The notes beneath the pieces were generated by a model, which saw nothing but the letters and a program-made list of their open reading frames with translations, was not told the DNA's origin and searched no databases. From Opitutaceae bacterium (GTDB lineage Bacteria > Verrucomicrobiota > Verrucomicrobiia > Opitutales > Opitutaceae): DNA of 40,864 nucleotides. Every line of letters begins with the position of its first letter. Positions within the stretch are counted from its first letter, which is position 1. The translations under genes and the position numbers were made by a program. The stretch is taken from the NCBI GenBank assembly GCA_016794625.1, contig JAEUGY010000003.1:1-40864 (forward strand), given 5' to 3'. Of this stretch, positions 9,592 to 18,182 are shown one piece after another.

Positions 9592-10244
9592 CCCAAGACC
9601 GTTCCCCCACCCCGCCGGACTCCGACCCGTCGCTTCGTTCCTTTGGGGTGGTGATTCTGGCCGCCGGAAGGTCGTCCCGCATGGGCCAGCCGAAGCAGCT
9701 GTTGCCGGTCGGCGGCCGCCCTTTGGTGGTGAAGGCGGCGGAGGCGGCGCTGGCTTCGGCCGCATGGCCCGTCGTGGTGGTGGTGGGCGCCCAGGCCGGC
9801 CAGATCAAAACGGCGCTCGCGCGCCTGCCTGTTCTAATCGCAGAAAATCCGGCCTGGGAAGAAGGCATGGCCTCCTCGGTTCGAGCGGGTCTCACGACGG
9901 TCGAGGGGTTTTCCCGCAGCATCGAAGGCATGATTGTCGCCCTATGCGATCAACCGGGGTTCGGGCCCGACACGGTCGCAGCGCTGGTGGAACGCCAGCG
10001 AACCACATCCTGCGGGATCGTGGCGGCTCGTTATGAGGGACGGCTGGGCGCTCCGGCGCTCTTCACAGCCCGCTACTTTCCCGCCCTGCATGCGCTCCGC
10101 GGCGAGGAAGGGGCGCGGCACGTCATCGCCGCCGCGGCGCTGGTGGGCGATGTGGCCGAAGTTCCCCTGCCCGCGCTGGCCGTCGATCTCGACACGCCCG
10201 AAGATTACCGACGGCTGCTGGACCAGACACCGCCCGTGGCCTGA
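9588..10244 (+). CDS. MocA-like molybdenum cofactor nucleotidyltransferase
   Basis: The 218-residue protein has the nucleotidyltransferase signature ILAAGRSSRMGQPKQLLP (23-40), GMASSVRAG (93-101) and CDQP (120-123). This pattern fits MocA, which adds CMP to molybdopterin to form the cytosine dinucleotide cofactor of xanthine dehydrogenase-family enzymes. MobA, which makes the guanine form, has a different GGxSxRMGxDK loop. The context next to XdhC supports MocA. The ATG at 9588 overlaps the TGA of the upstream gene, which also fixes the start. A weak GC-rich inverted repeat (about 10243-10262) without a T-run follows the gene. Nucleotide specificity (CTP or GTP) is inferred, not proved. Confidence 0.85.
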   Translation: MTQDRSPTPPDSDPSLRSFGVVILAAGRSSRMGQPKQLLPVGGRPLVVKAAEAALASAAWPVVVVVGAQAGQIKTALARLPVLIAENPAWEEGMASSVRAGLTTVEGFSRSIEGMIVALCDQPGFGPDTVAALVERQRTTSCGIVAARYEGRLGAPALFTARYFPALHALRGEEGARHVIAAAALVGDVAEVPLPALAVDLDTPEDYRRLLDQTPPVA

Positions 10245-10288
10245 CCCGGACGCCGCCGGGGTGCGGGAAAACGCGGCTCAACGATCGA

Positions 10289-11188
10289 TCACGGCAATCG
10301 AAGCTCCATGCCGATGCGTAGATCGTTGGGGGAAGCCATCACCTGTCGATTGGCGGCGTAGAGATCCCGAAACCGACTGCGATCTCCATAGTACCGCAGC
10401 GCGATGCTTTGCAGGGTGTCTCCCTTGACGACGATATGAACGCGTGCGCCCGACGATGATTCCGGAGGGCGGGCCGAGGGAGTGGGCGCGGGACTGCGCA
10501 CCGGTGGGGGCACGACCGCCACCGAACGCTCATCTCGCGCACCCGCTCCCCGATTGGGTTCAAACGCCGACACGGAGGTCGACCCGTCGTTCGGTGTGGG
10601 CGCAAACGGCGCTCGATCGTCGGCGGGCAGGATCGCCGTCGTGGTTGTGACGTCGCGCTCATTCACCGCCGACTGACTGCTGGGCCGGGTCAATCCCTTG
10701 GCGAGCAAGGCACTCAGATCGGCTTTGAGTGATTCGTTTTCCCGACGCAGACGCTCCACCTGTTCGTACGCGTCGAACCGAGGATCAATGGCGTTGTTCA
10801 ACGGATCCCCGGGCAGGGTGCTGGCAAATTCCCGTTTGGCCGCGTCAATGCGTTGGCGGACCAAGTCCGCCTGCGCCGAGTTGGGCTTCAGCTCGCGGAA
10901 CTTGCGGTAATGATAGATGGCCGCGATCGGATCCTTGATGTGCTGCTGGTAGAGCAGCCCCGCTTCCAGATGCGATTCGGGACTGTCGTCGCCGCGTTTC
11001 TCGACGACCTTGAGAAACGCACTCAGCGCTTCCTGGTTCCGCCCCTGTCGCAACAGTTCTTTTCCCCGCCGGTACCCAGGGTCATCACTCTCGGCGGTGA
11101 ACCCCGTGCGCTCTCCCTGCTCGCAGCCGGCGAGGAGCAGCAGGATGCAGGGCACCATCAGACGAAACAACAGCCAACGGGTCGTCAT
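10289..11188 (-). CDS. Lipoprotein with TPR-like region and C-terminal LysM domain
   Basis: The 299-residue protein starts with a lipoprotein signal peptide whose lipobox is LAGC (Cys22), so it should be anchored in a membrane. Residues about 35-110 look like tetratricopeptide repeats (RGKELLRQGRNQEALSAF and following). A charged helical stretch near 140-165 (EQVERLRRENESLKADL) is a likely short coiled coil. A Pro/Ser/Thr-rich linker comes next, and residues 250-299 form a LysM domain (VVKGDTLQSIALRYYGD). LysM binds peptidoglycan glycan chains, so the protein probably bridges membrane and cell wall. It is divergent from the isomerase gene at 11264 across 75 bases and convergent with the MocA-like gene. 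No specific function can be given. Confidence 0.85.
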   Translation of the reverse strand: MTTRWLLFRLMVPCILLLLAGCEQGERTGFTAESDDPGYRRGKELLRQGRNQEALSAFLKVVEKRGDDSPESHLEAGLLYQQHIKDPIAAIYHYRKFRELKPNSAQADLVRQRIDAAKREFASTLPGDPLNNAIDPRFDAYEQVERLRRENESLKADLSALLAKGLTRPSSQSAVNERDVTTTTAILPADDRAPFAPTPNDGSTSVSAFEPNRGAGARDERSVAVVPPPVRSPAPTPSARPPESSSGARVHIVVKGDTLQSIALRYYGDRSRFRDLYAANRQVMASPNDLRIGMELRLP

Positions 11189-11263
11189 CGAGCGGGAAAG
11201 AGATTGAGTGGGAAAAGCGTGGACGGTTACGTTCGCCTTTTAGGCAACCGACACAAACGAGAA

Positions 11264-12256
11264 ATGGCACTGACGTCCAAAACGATCCTCGCGCAAGCGC
11301 GGGCCTGCATCCGCACGGAGATGGAAGCGTTGGAGTCGACCGCCGACGGCTTGGATGCCTCCTTTGTCGAGGTGGTGCGACGCATCGAAACCACGATCGC
11401 CGCCCGCGGAAAGCTCATCTTTTCCGGGGTCGGCAAGTCGGCCCACATCGCCCAGAAACTCTGTGGCACCTTCAACAGCACCGGAGTTTCGTCCTGCTTC
11501 CTCGACGCGACGCAGGCGTTGCATGGTGATCTGGGGCTGGTCGAGGAAGGAGATCTGGCGTTGCTGCTGAGCAACAGCGGTCAGTCGGAGGAAATCATCC
11601 GGCTCGTGCCATGCCTCAAGCGGTTCGGCGTGTACGTCGTGGCCTTCACCAGCCACTTGGATTCCGAACTCGTGCGCGCCGCCGACGCCTGCCTCCTGTA
11701 CCGCGTGCCGCGAGAAGCGTGTCCACTCAAACTCGCCCCGACCGCAAGCACCACGGCCGCGCTCGCCTTGGGCGACGCGGTGGCGATGGTCCTGCTGGAG
11801 TCGCGTGGTTTGACCCGGGACGATTTCGCACGCTATCACCCGGCCGGGAACTTGGGACGCGTCCTCCTCCTGCGGGTGCGGGACATCATGCGCACGGGAG
11901 AACGGTTACCCGTTGCGCCCGAGACAATCACCGTGCAGGATGCAATTCTCTCCATGACCAAGGCCAAGAGCGGTTCCATCGCGCTGGTGCATCCCAAGTC
12001 CGGTCGTCTCACAGGAATCCTCACCGATGGTGACTTCCGCCGTGGAGCCCTCAACGCCGGCCCGACGTTTCTCGCCCAGGCCGTGGAAGCGTTCATGACC
12101 CGCTCTCCGAAAACCATTCTGGACACGGCTCTTGGCGTTGATGCGCTTCGACTCTTTGAAGCCCACAAGATCGATGATCTCATTGTCGTGAATCGCCACG
12201 GCAAGCCGGTCGGCCTCGTTGACGGCCAGGATTTGCCCAAACTCAAAATCGTGTGA
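11264..12256 (+). CDS. kdsD: D-arabinose-5-phosphate isomerase, KdsD/KpsF family
   Basis: The 330-residue enzyme interconverts ribulose 5-phosphate and arabinose 5-phosphate, the first step toward Kdo for lipopolysaccharide. An N-terminal SIS domain shows SGVGKSAHIAQKL (54-66), ALHGDLG (85-91), SNSGQSEE (103-110) and the family motif FARYHPAGNLGR (188-199). Two CBS domains follow (about 206-262 and 272-328; DIMRTGERLP, TDGDFRRG). Length and domain order match the E. coli enzyme of 328 residues. I chose the ATG at 11264; the frame is open further upstream, but that part overlaps the divergent lipoprotein gene. The stop overlaps the start of the next gene (GTGA at 12253-12256). No other Kdo genes are visible here. 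KpsF and GutQ paralogues share this architecture, so the physiological role could differ. Confidence 0.92.
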   Translation: MALTSKTILAQARACIRTEMEALESTADGLDASFVEVVRRIETTIAARGKLIFSGVGKSAHIAQKLCGTFNSTGVSSCFLDATQALHGDLGLVEEGDLALLLSNSGQSEEIIRLVPCLKRFGVYVVAFTSHLDSELVRAADACLLYRVPREACPLKLAPTASTTAALALGDAVAMVLLESRGLTRDDFARYHPAGNLGRVLLLRVRDIMRTGERLPVAPETITVQDAILSMTKAKSGSIALVHPKSGRLTGILTDGDFRRGALNAGPTFLAQAVEAFMTRSPKTILDTALGVDALRLFEAHKIDDLIVVNRHGKPVGLVDGQDLPKLKIV

Positions 12257-13533
12257 GCAGTCCGATCCGCACCGGCATTCTGGGCATGGGAGGGTTCGCC
12301 GCAACCCATCACCAAGCGGTGATGACCTTGGAGGAGCGCGGTCAGGCGCGACTCACCTGCACCTGCGACCCCAATCCGGACGCGTTTCAGACCGAACAAA
12401 GGGCCTGGCACTTCGCCCGCCGCGGAGTGCGAGTGTTTTCTCATCACGGTCCATTGCTGGAGGCCTGCCGCGACCAGCTCGATCTGCTCGTCGTGCCCAC
12501 ACCCATCCCCCTGCATGCGGAAATGCACCGTGCGGGCATTGCCGCCGGGTTGGCCGTCTATCTCGAAAAACCTCCCACCTTGGACCACATCGAGCTGGAG
12601 GAGATGATCGCGCAGGACCAGCGAGCGAAAAAAGCGACGTTTGTCGGGTTCAACTTCATCATCGAGAAGCCCCGCCTGGCCCTGAAGACCCGGCTCCTCG
12701 CCGGGGAGTTTGGTCGTCTCCGAGAAGTTCACCTCACCGGCCGCTGGCCGCGTCCCACGAGTTACTTTACGCGCAATCGTTGGGCGGGACGTCTGGTGGG
12801 GGACGATGGACGCATCATCCTCGATTCCTGCTTGGGCAATGCGATGGCCCACTTCGTTCACAATGTGCTCTTCTGGGCGGGATCCGGCTCCTTGATGAGT
12901 TGGGCCGGGCTGGAAGGCGTGCAGGCGGAACTCTATCGGGCTCATGCCATCGAGGGCGCCGATACGTTTTTTGTGCAAGCCACCACCCCGGAGCGCGTCC
13001 AATTGAAAATCGCGATCTCGCACGCGTGCCTCGACTCCATCACTCCGGCGGAAACCGTGGTCTGCGAACGAGCGGTGCTTCGATATGCGGTGGGCCAGGC
13101 TGCCGAAGTGCAGTGGCAGGACGGACGGGTGGAGCGACTTGGGCTGCCTCCCTTCGACACTCTGGTCGACAACCACCTCGAGTACTACCGCTACCTCCGC
13201 GGAGAGATCGACCGGCCGGCCACCACTCTGGTGGATTCACGGGCATTTGTGGCGCTGAACGACCTCGCTTACGTGTCCAGCCAGAAGATCGTAACGTTGG
13301 CCGCGGATCAGGTACGATCCCAGCGAAACGAGCAGGACCAAAAGAACTATTTTGTTATCAACAATTTGGCCAACACGCAGGACGCCTTCATCCACCAAGG
13401 CATCTGGCCGAGCGAAGCCGGCTGGAAACGCGATGCACCCGCGCGTTTGGTCGGGCCATCGGAGTTGGCTCAGTTTCGGTCGGTGGTCCACGCCATGGCA
13501 GCGCCCGGAGCGGAGCCGAAGCCGGGCGCTTGA
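12253..13533 (+). CDS. Gfo/Idh/MocA family oxidoreductase
   Basis: The 426-residue protein has an N-terminal NAD(P)-binding Rossmann motif GILGMGGFAATHH (8-20) and the family EKP motif in YLEKPPTL (103-110), where the lysine helps catalysis. The C-terminal half is the usual dimerisation and substrate domain. Members oxidise, reduce or epimerise sugars and cyclitols, but the substrate here is unknown. Its GTG start overlaps the TGA of the arabinose-5-phosphate isomerase gene. This implies translational coupling and suggests work on a related sugar phosphate or surface sugar. It is longer than the common 330-380 residues of the family, with an extra C-terminal segment after about residue 340. 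No terminator follows; 134 bases separate it from the fumarase gene. Confidence 0.85.
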   Translation: MSSPIRTGILGMGGFAATHHQAVMTLEERGQARLTCTCDPNPDAFQTEQRAWHFARRGVRVFSHHGPLLEACRDQLDLLVVPTPIPLHAEMHRAGIAAGLAVYLEKPPTLDHIELEEMIAQDQRAKKATFVGFNFIIEKPRLALKTRLLAGEFGRLREVHLTGRWPRPTSYFTRNRWAGRLVGDDGRIILDSCLGNAMAHFVHNVLFWAGSGSLMSWAGLEGVQAELYRAHAIEGADTFFVQATTPERVQLKIAISHACLDSITPAETVVCERAVLRYAVGQAAEVQWQDGRVERLGLPPFDTLVDNHLEYYRYLRGEIDRPATTLVDSRAFVALNDLAYVSSQKIVTLAADQVRSQRNEQDQKNYFVINNLANTQDAFIHQGIWPSEAGWKRDAPARLVGPSELAQFRSVVHAMAAPGAEPKPGA

Positions 13534-13667
13534 GTTCCGACCCGTTCGTGGAGGGACCCAGGATCCCGTTCCAGTCTAGGGTCATGGCTCCTAATGCGGC
13601 CGGCGACCCGGCCTGCAAACTCTAGACCGGGAGGCGCGGACGGCTTGTCTATTCGCGAGGTCACGTC

Positions 13668-15329
13668 ATGATCCGCGGCATGGCTACGCCCGAATTTGTC
13701 TATCAGGATCCCTTCCCCCTCGGTGCCGACGACACCGAGTACCGGTTGCTTTCGAAGGAGGGCGTTTCCGTGACCCACTTCGAGGGCAAGGAAATCCTCA
13801 AGGTCGAACCCGAGGTGCTGGCTTACGTCGCCCATCAGGCGATGCGGGACACGTCGTTCCTACTGCGGCCCAAACACCTGGAACAGGTCGCCGCCATTCT
13901 CGAAGACCCCGAAGCGTCACCTAACGATCGCTATGTGGCTCTCACTTTGCTGAAAAACGCGGAAGTGGCTGCCGAAGGCATCCTTCCCTTCTGCCAGGAC
14001 ACCGGCACAGCCACCGTTGTCGCCAAGAAGGGCCAGCAGGTGTGGACCGGAGCGAATGATGCCGAGTGGATCTCACGCGGTATCCACGAGACCTACACCA
14101 AGGAGAATCTGCGCTACTCTCAGACCGCTCCCCTCGACATGTGGAACGAGGTCAATACCGGGAACAATCTGCCCGCCCAGATCGACCTGTACGCCACCGA
14201 AGGCCTCAAATACGAGTTTCTGTTCGTAGCCAAAGGAGGCGGTTCAGCCAACAAGACGTTTCTCTTTCAGGAAACAAAAGCGCTGCTCAATCCCAAGAGC
14301 CTGGAGAAGTTCGTGACGGACAAGCTCTCCTACCTCGGCACGGCGGCGTGCCCTCCCTATCACCTCGCCTTTGTGATTGGTGGCACCAGCGCCGAGGCGT
14401 GCCTGAAGACGGTCAAACTCGCGTCGACCAAATATTATGACCACCTGCCGACGTCTGGAAATGCCCAGGGTCGTGCCTTCCGCGATCTGGAGTGGGAGGC
14501 GAAGATCCTGAAGATCGCCCAGCAGAGCGGCATCGGCGCTCAATTTGGAGGCAAGTATTTCGCCTTGGATGTCCGGGTGATCCGCCTGCCTCGACATGGT
14601 GCCAGTTGCCCGGTGGGCTTGGGCGTTTCGTGCTCCGCCGATCGTAACATCAAGGCGAAGATCACCCGCGACGGCATCTTCCTCGAAAAAATGGAGACCC
14701 ATCCCGGACGCTTCATTCCTGCCTCCCAACGGACGCTCAAGGATGAGCAGGTGGTTCGCATCGACCTGAACCAGCCGATGACTGCGATTCTCGCAGAGCT
14801 TTCGCGGCACCCAGTGACCACACGGGTCCTCCTGAATGGTCCGTTGGTCGTCGCCCGGGACATCGCCCACGCCAAACTCAAGGAACGGATCGACGCCGGA
14901 CAAGGCCTGCCCGACTACCTGAAAGCGCACCCTGTCTATTACGCCGGACCCGCGAAAACGCCCAAGGGCTATGCTTCGGGTTCTTTCGGTCCGACCACCG
15001 CTGGACGCATGGACAGCTACGTTGATCTTTTCCAGTCCCAGGGCGGCTCAATGATCATGTTGGCCAAGGGAAATCGCAGTCCTGCCGTCACCGCCGCATG
15101 CAAGAAACATGGCGGTTTCTACCTCGGAAGCATCGGCGGACCCGCCGCAATTCTGGCGAAGGAGAACATTCGCAAAGTGGATGTCCTCGAATACCCGGAA
15201 CTGGGCATGGAAGCTGTCTGGAAAATCGAGGTGGAGGATTTCCCTGCCTTCATCCTCGTGGACGACAAAGGAAACGATTTCTTCGTCAATGGATGCGGCG
15301 CCTGCCTGCCGACACCAGGAAAGACCTGA
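13668..15329 (+). CDS. fumA: Fumarate hydratase class I (iron-sulfur, FumA-type)
   Basis: This single-chain, oxygen-sensitive [4Fe-4S] fumarase converts fumarate and malate in the citric acid cycle. The sequence follows the enterobacterial FumA/FumB type closely over its whole length, including [56 protein letters not shown] and [13 protein letters not shown]. The three cluster cysteines are Cys109 (CQDTG), the one in TAACPP, and the one in ASCPVG. Starting at the ATG at 13668 gives 553 residues and has a GAGG eight bases upstream. The ATG at 13680 gives 549 residues and places the first cysteine at 105, as in E. coli FumA; both are possible. The gene ends 7 bases from the convergent yjbQ stop, and a class II fumarase gene lies just beyond. 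Confidence 0.95.
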   Translation: MIRGMATPEFVYQDPFPLGADDTEYRLLSKEGVSVTHFEGKEILKVEPEVLAYVAHQAMRDTSFLLRPKHLEQVAAILEDPEASPNDRYVALTLLKNAEVAAEGILPFCQDTGTATVVAKKGQQVWTGANDAEWISRGIHETYTKENLRYSQTAPLDMWNEVNTGNNLPAQIDLYATEGLKYEFLFVAKGGGSANKTFLFQETKALLNPKSLEKFVTDKLSYLGTAACPPYHLAFVIGGTSAEACLKTVKLASTKYYDHLPTSGNAQGRAFRDLEWEAKILKIAQQSGIGAQFGGKYFALDVRVIRLPRHGASCPVGLGVSCSADRNIKAKITRDGIFLEKMETHPGRFIPASQRTLKDEQVVRIDLNQPMTAILAELSRHPVTTRVLLNGPLVVARDIAHAKLKERIDAGQGLPDYLKAHPVYYAGPAKTPKGYASGSFGPTTAGRMDSYVDLFQSQGGSMIMLAKGNRSPAVTAACKKHGGFYLGSIGGPAAILAKENIRKVDVLEYPELGMEAVWKIEVEDFPAFILVDDKGNDFFVNGCGACLPTPGKT

Positions 15330-15336
15330 GTCGGCG

Positions 15337-15756
15337 CTAATCCCCGAAGATCGTCACCACCAGATGCCGCGCATGCGGTGCGCTGCGATGTTCCCAGAGA
15401 AACAGTCCCTGCCAGGTCCCGAGCAGGAGAGACCCGTTTGAGAACGGCAATGTCTCGCAGGTTCGGGTCAGGGCCATCTTGATGTGTGCTGGCATGTCGT
15501 CGGGACCCTCCAGCGTATGCTCGAACCAGGAAACATCCTCCGGTACCAGTCGATCGAGCCATGCCTCGAGGTCCCGTCGCGCCGAGGGATCCGCGTTCTC
15601 CATCACCACCAGACTGCAGCTGGTGTGCTGGCAGAAGAGGGAGACCATTCCGGTACGGATTCCGCATGTTCGCACCGCTTCTCTGACCTGCTCGGTTATC
15701 TCATAGGTGCCACGGCCCGACGTGCGAAAAACCAACGTATGCTGAAAAACGGCCAT
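15337..15756 (-). CDS. yjbQ: YjbQ/UPF0047 family protein
   Basis: The 139-residue protein belongs to the small UPF0047 family: QHTSCSLVVMENADPSARRDL and the C-terminal GTWQGLFLWEHR are its signature segments. E. coli YjbQ shows weak thiamine-phosphate synthase activity in vitro, but the physiological role is not settled. The ATG at 15756 gives the family's usual length of about 138. A TTG at 15801 overlapping the fumC stop would add 15 residues that look unlike the family. The gene lies directly downstream of fumC on the same strand and is probably cotranscribed with it. It is convergent with the class I fumarase gene. Confidence 0.88.
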   Translation of the reverse strand: MAVFQHTLVFRTSGRGTYEITEQVREAVRTCGIRTGMVSLFCQHTSCSLVVMENADPSARRDLEAWLDRLVPEDVSWFEHTLEGPDDMPAHIKMALTRTCETLPFSNGSLLLGTWQGLFLWEHRSAPHARHLVVTIFGD

Positions 15757-15797
15757 GGTGTCAGGCTGGCACGACGGACCTCGCGCTTCGAGCTCGT

Positions 15798-17213
15798 TCA
15801 ACCGCCCGCTGTCGACACCGCGTCCGCGCTCGGTCTCGTCATGCCAGCGGGATCGAGCGCTCGGTCCAGCGTGACGGGATCCATCAATCCCCGAGCCAAG
15901 ACCACCTCACGCAGGGTACGTCCAGTGGCGTGAGCCTCCTTGGCCACCTGTGCCGCGGCATCGTATCCAATGTAAGGATTGAGTGCGGTGACGGTCATCA
16001 ATGACCGGTCCACCAGCTCGCGGCACCGCTCCTCCTGGGCTTTCAATCCCGACACGCAGCGATCAGCAAAGACGCCAACGGCCTGGGAAAGACAGGCGAT
16101 CATCTCGTGCAACGCATGGGCGATCAACGGCAGGGTCACATTCAGTTCAAACTGACCATCCCGACCACACAGCCCGACCGTGTGGGCCAGCCCTTGGGAG
16201 TAGTGACAAACCTGCACCAACATTTCGCACATCACGGGATTCACTTTTCCGGGCATGATCGAGCTGCCCGGCTGCGTCTCCGGCAGGACCAACTCTCCAA
16301 GCCCAGCCCGGGGTCCCGATCCCATCCACCGGATGTCATTCGCAATCTTGCTTAAACTCCCCGCGACTGTGGCCAGATGGCCGGCGACCTCGACAACATC
16401 ATCTCGGGCGCCCTGGGCCTCAAAGTGATTTGCCGCCTCGCGGAAGCAGAGGCCGGTCTCGAGGCTAAGGATACGACAGACGCGCGCAGGGAACTCCGGG
16501 TGGCGATTGAGCCCCGTGCCGACGGCCGTTCCGCCGATGGCGAGTTCCGAGAGCGCGGCGACAGCTCGATGGCAGCGGTCAATTCCCTTGGTCACCTGCT
16601 GAGCATAGCCGGAAAACGCCTGCCCGAGCGTCATCGGCGTCGCGTCCATCAAGTGGGTGCGACCGACCTTCAAGATCGAGTCAAACTCACTCGATTTGGC
16701 CTGGAGTGCGCGGCCCAACGTTTCCAGCGCGGGCACCAAACTCCTGGTCAGCTCGACGGAGACGCTGAGGTGAAGCGCGGTGGGGACCACATCGTTGGAC
16801 GACTGACCGAGGTTGACATCGTCATTGGGGTGAACGGGCCGTTTCGAACCGATCGGTTCCCCGGAGCGCACACTGGCGAGATTGGCCAGTACCTCATTCA
16901 TGTTGGTGTGCGAGGACGTGGCAGACCCCGTCTGGAACACATCCACTGGAAAGTGTTCGAACCACTTTCCCTCGACGACCTCCCGGGCGGCGGACTCGAT
17001 GGCGTGGGCTTTGGTCTCACTGAGCAGACCCAACTCCAGGTTCGATCGTGCTGCCGCCAGTTTCACCCAGGCGAGCGCTCGGAGAAAGGGCTCCGGAAGG
17101 CGCCGGCCACTGATGGGGAAATTGATCACCGCGCGTTGGGTGGAAGCACCGTACAGGGCCTCCGCGGGCACCTGCATGTCCCCCATCGTGTCACGTTCAA
17201 GCCGAGTCGTCAT
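15798..17213 (-). CDS. fumC: Fumarate hydratase class II (FumC-type)
   Basis: This 471-residue enzyme of the aspartase/fumarase superfamily is iron-independent and normally a tetramer. It catalyses the same fumarate-malate reaction as the unrelated class I enzyme encoded nearby. Diagnostic segments are GSATSSHTNMNEVLAN, GRTHLMDATPMTLGQ and the superfamily signature GSSIMPGKVNP, with the catalytic-loop serines at 317-318. Aspartate ammonia-lyase shares this fold, but the DTMGDMQVPAEALYGASTQR start and overall pattern favour fumarase. The ATG at 17213 lies just after the terminator of the sigma-factor gene group, so fumC and yjbQ form their own transcription unit. Holding both fumarase classes gives function with and without oxygen or iron stress in other bacteria; the same is inferred here. 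Confidence 0.93.
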   Translation of the reverse strand: MTTRLERDTMGDMQVPAEALYGASTQRAVINFPISGRRLPEPFLRALAWVKLAAARSNLELGLLSETKAHAIESAAREVVEGKWFEHFPVDVFQTGSATSSHTNMNEVLANLASVRSGEPIGSKRPVHPNDDVNLGQSSNDVVPTALHLSVSVELTRSLVPALETLGRALQAKSSEFDSILKVGRTHLMDATPMTLGQAFSGYAQQVTKGIDRCHRAVAALSELAIGGTAVGTGLNRHPEFPARVCRILSLETGLCFREAANHFEAQGARDDVVEVAGHLATVAGSLSKIANDIRWMGSGPRAGLGELVLPETQPGSSIMPGKVNPVMCEMLVQVCHYSQGLAHTVGLCGRDGQFELNVTLPLIAHALHEMIACLSQAVGVFADRCVSGLKAQEERCRELVDRSLMTVTALNPYIGYDAAAQVAKEAHATGRTLREVVLARGLMDPVTLDRALDPAGMTRPSADAVSTAGG

Positions 17214-17240
17214 CCCTCAATCAACCCACCTACCGGCTAA

Positions 17241-17271
17241 AAGCAAAAGGACCCCGCGTCTGGCGGGGTCC
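17241..17271 (-). terminator. Intrinsic terminator of the sigma-factor gene group
   Basis: Stem GGACCCCGC (17249-17257) with GCGGGGTCC (17263-17271) and a 5-base loop, followed on the minus strand by TTTTGCTTTT-like sequence (17248-17239). It lies between the sigma-linked membrane protein gene and fumC. Confidence 0.8.
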
Positions 17272-17300
17272 TCGGCGTCCGACCATGTCGGATGCGGAGC

Positions 17301-18182
17301 CTAGAAATTCAAACTGAGCCCGCCTTTGGCGACCCCAAGTCGACTGACGCTGGAATAGAGCTCGTCTTCGCTCAAGCGGCTGATCATGCGATCACGGACC
17401 CGCTCGGTGGATGTCTTGGCCGACGAACGTTTCATCGAGGCGGGCGCGACCAGCGCCGCCAGCCGTTCACGCCTGGACTCCGTCGGCGAGGTGACCTGAG
17501 TCAACGGTTCGACCAATTCATGCTGCGAGGAGACACGACCCAAACCCGACAAATCGGATGCAGCCGGAGCGAGCGAATCATCCAAAAACAACGATGCGGT
17601 CCGGATCGCGGCAAAACCATGGGAACCGGAATCGGCGGCCACGGCCCAGGAATCCGTGGTGCCACCCCTTGCTTCGTCGATACCCGAAGGATGGGCTTCA
17701 TGGGGAGCAGCCGATGCCACCGCCATAGAAACCGAGGGCTGCACGTCCATCTGGAGGGCGGAAACATCCGCCGCAGGACTCGATTCCGAACCTGACGTCA
17801 CTGCGCGCGCGGGTTGTTCCGCTGCCGCAACCAATCGAATCTCGTCGGAGGCAGCAGACGGATTCGAAGCATTGGCCGAAACATCGGAGCGAGGTTCAAC
17901 CACGTTCGGGAACTCCGCCTTACGGTATTCGCGCACAGTGACGATCGACAGGGCAATCACCGCGGTGGCACCCAACGGCACCCTGAGTTTCGCGACCCCG
18001 GCGGAAAAACGTGAAAAATCCAAATGCCACCATGGCCGCCGCTCAACGATGGCCGCAAGTTGTTTGGCCCGTAGCTGTTGCTCAAATTGAGCCCAGAACG
18101 CCGACTCCGGGCGTTCAGCCCGTTTCAGCCGCAGGACTTCCTCGAGCGTGACTTTATTTTTAACCAGACGATCTGACATCAT
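17301..18182 (-). CDS. Single-pass membrane protein overlapping an ECF sigma gene; putative anti-sigma factor
   Basis: The 293-residue protein is not from a family I can name. Residues 1-50 are charged and helical (VTLEEVLRLKRAERPESAFW and following) and residues 68-83 are a short hydrophobic segment suited to one membrane pass. The rest is a long Ser/Ala/Pro/Glu-rich, low-complexity extracytoplasmic region ending LGVAKGGLSLNF. The start overlaps the sigma factor stop (ATGATG at 18177-18182), which is the usual layout of a sigma/anti-sigma pair, and the topology fits. The zinc-binding HxxxCxxC motif of common anti-sigma domains is absent, as is a catalytic domain. An intrinsic terminator follows. 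The regulatory role is inferred from position and topology alone; the protein could instead be a periplasmic effector. Confidence 0.7.
   Translation of the reverse strand: MMSDRLVKNKVTLEEVLRLKRAERPESAFWAQFEQQLRAKQLAAIVERRPWWHLDFSRFSAGVAKLRVPLGATAVIALSIVTVREYRKAEFPNVVEPRSDVSANASNPSAASDEIRLVAAAEQPARAVTSGSESSPAADVSALQMDVQPSVSMAVASAAPHEAHPSGIDEARGGTTDSWAVAADSGSHGFAAIRTASLFLDDSLAPAASDLSGLGRVSSQHELVEPLTQVTSPTESRRERLAALVAPASMKRSSAKTSTERVRDRMISRLSEDELYSSVSRLGVAKGGLSLNF

Noticed and set aside
10243..10262. GC-rich inverted repeat after the MocA-like gene as a terminator
   Set aside because: The stem is short with a bulge and there is no T-run on either side.
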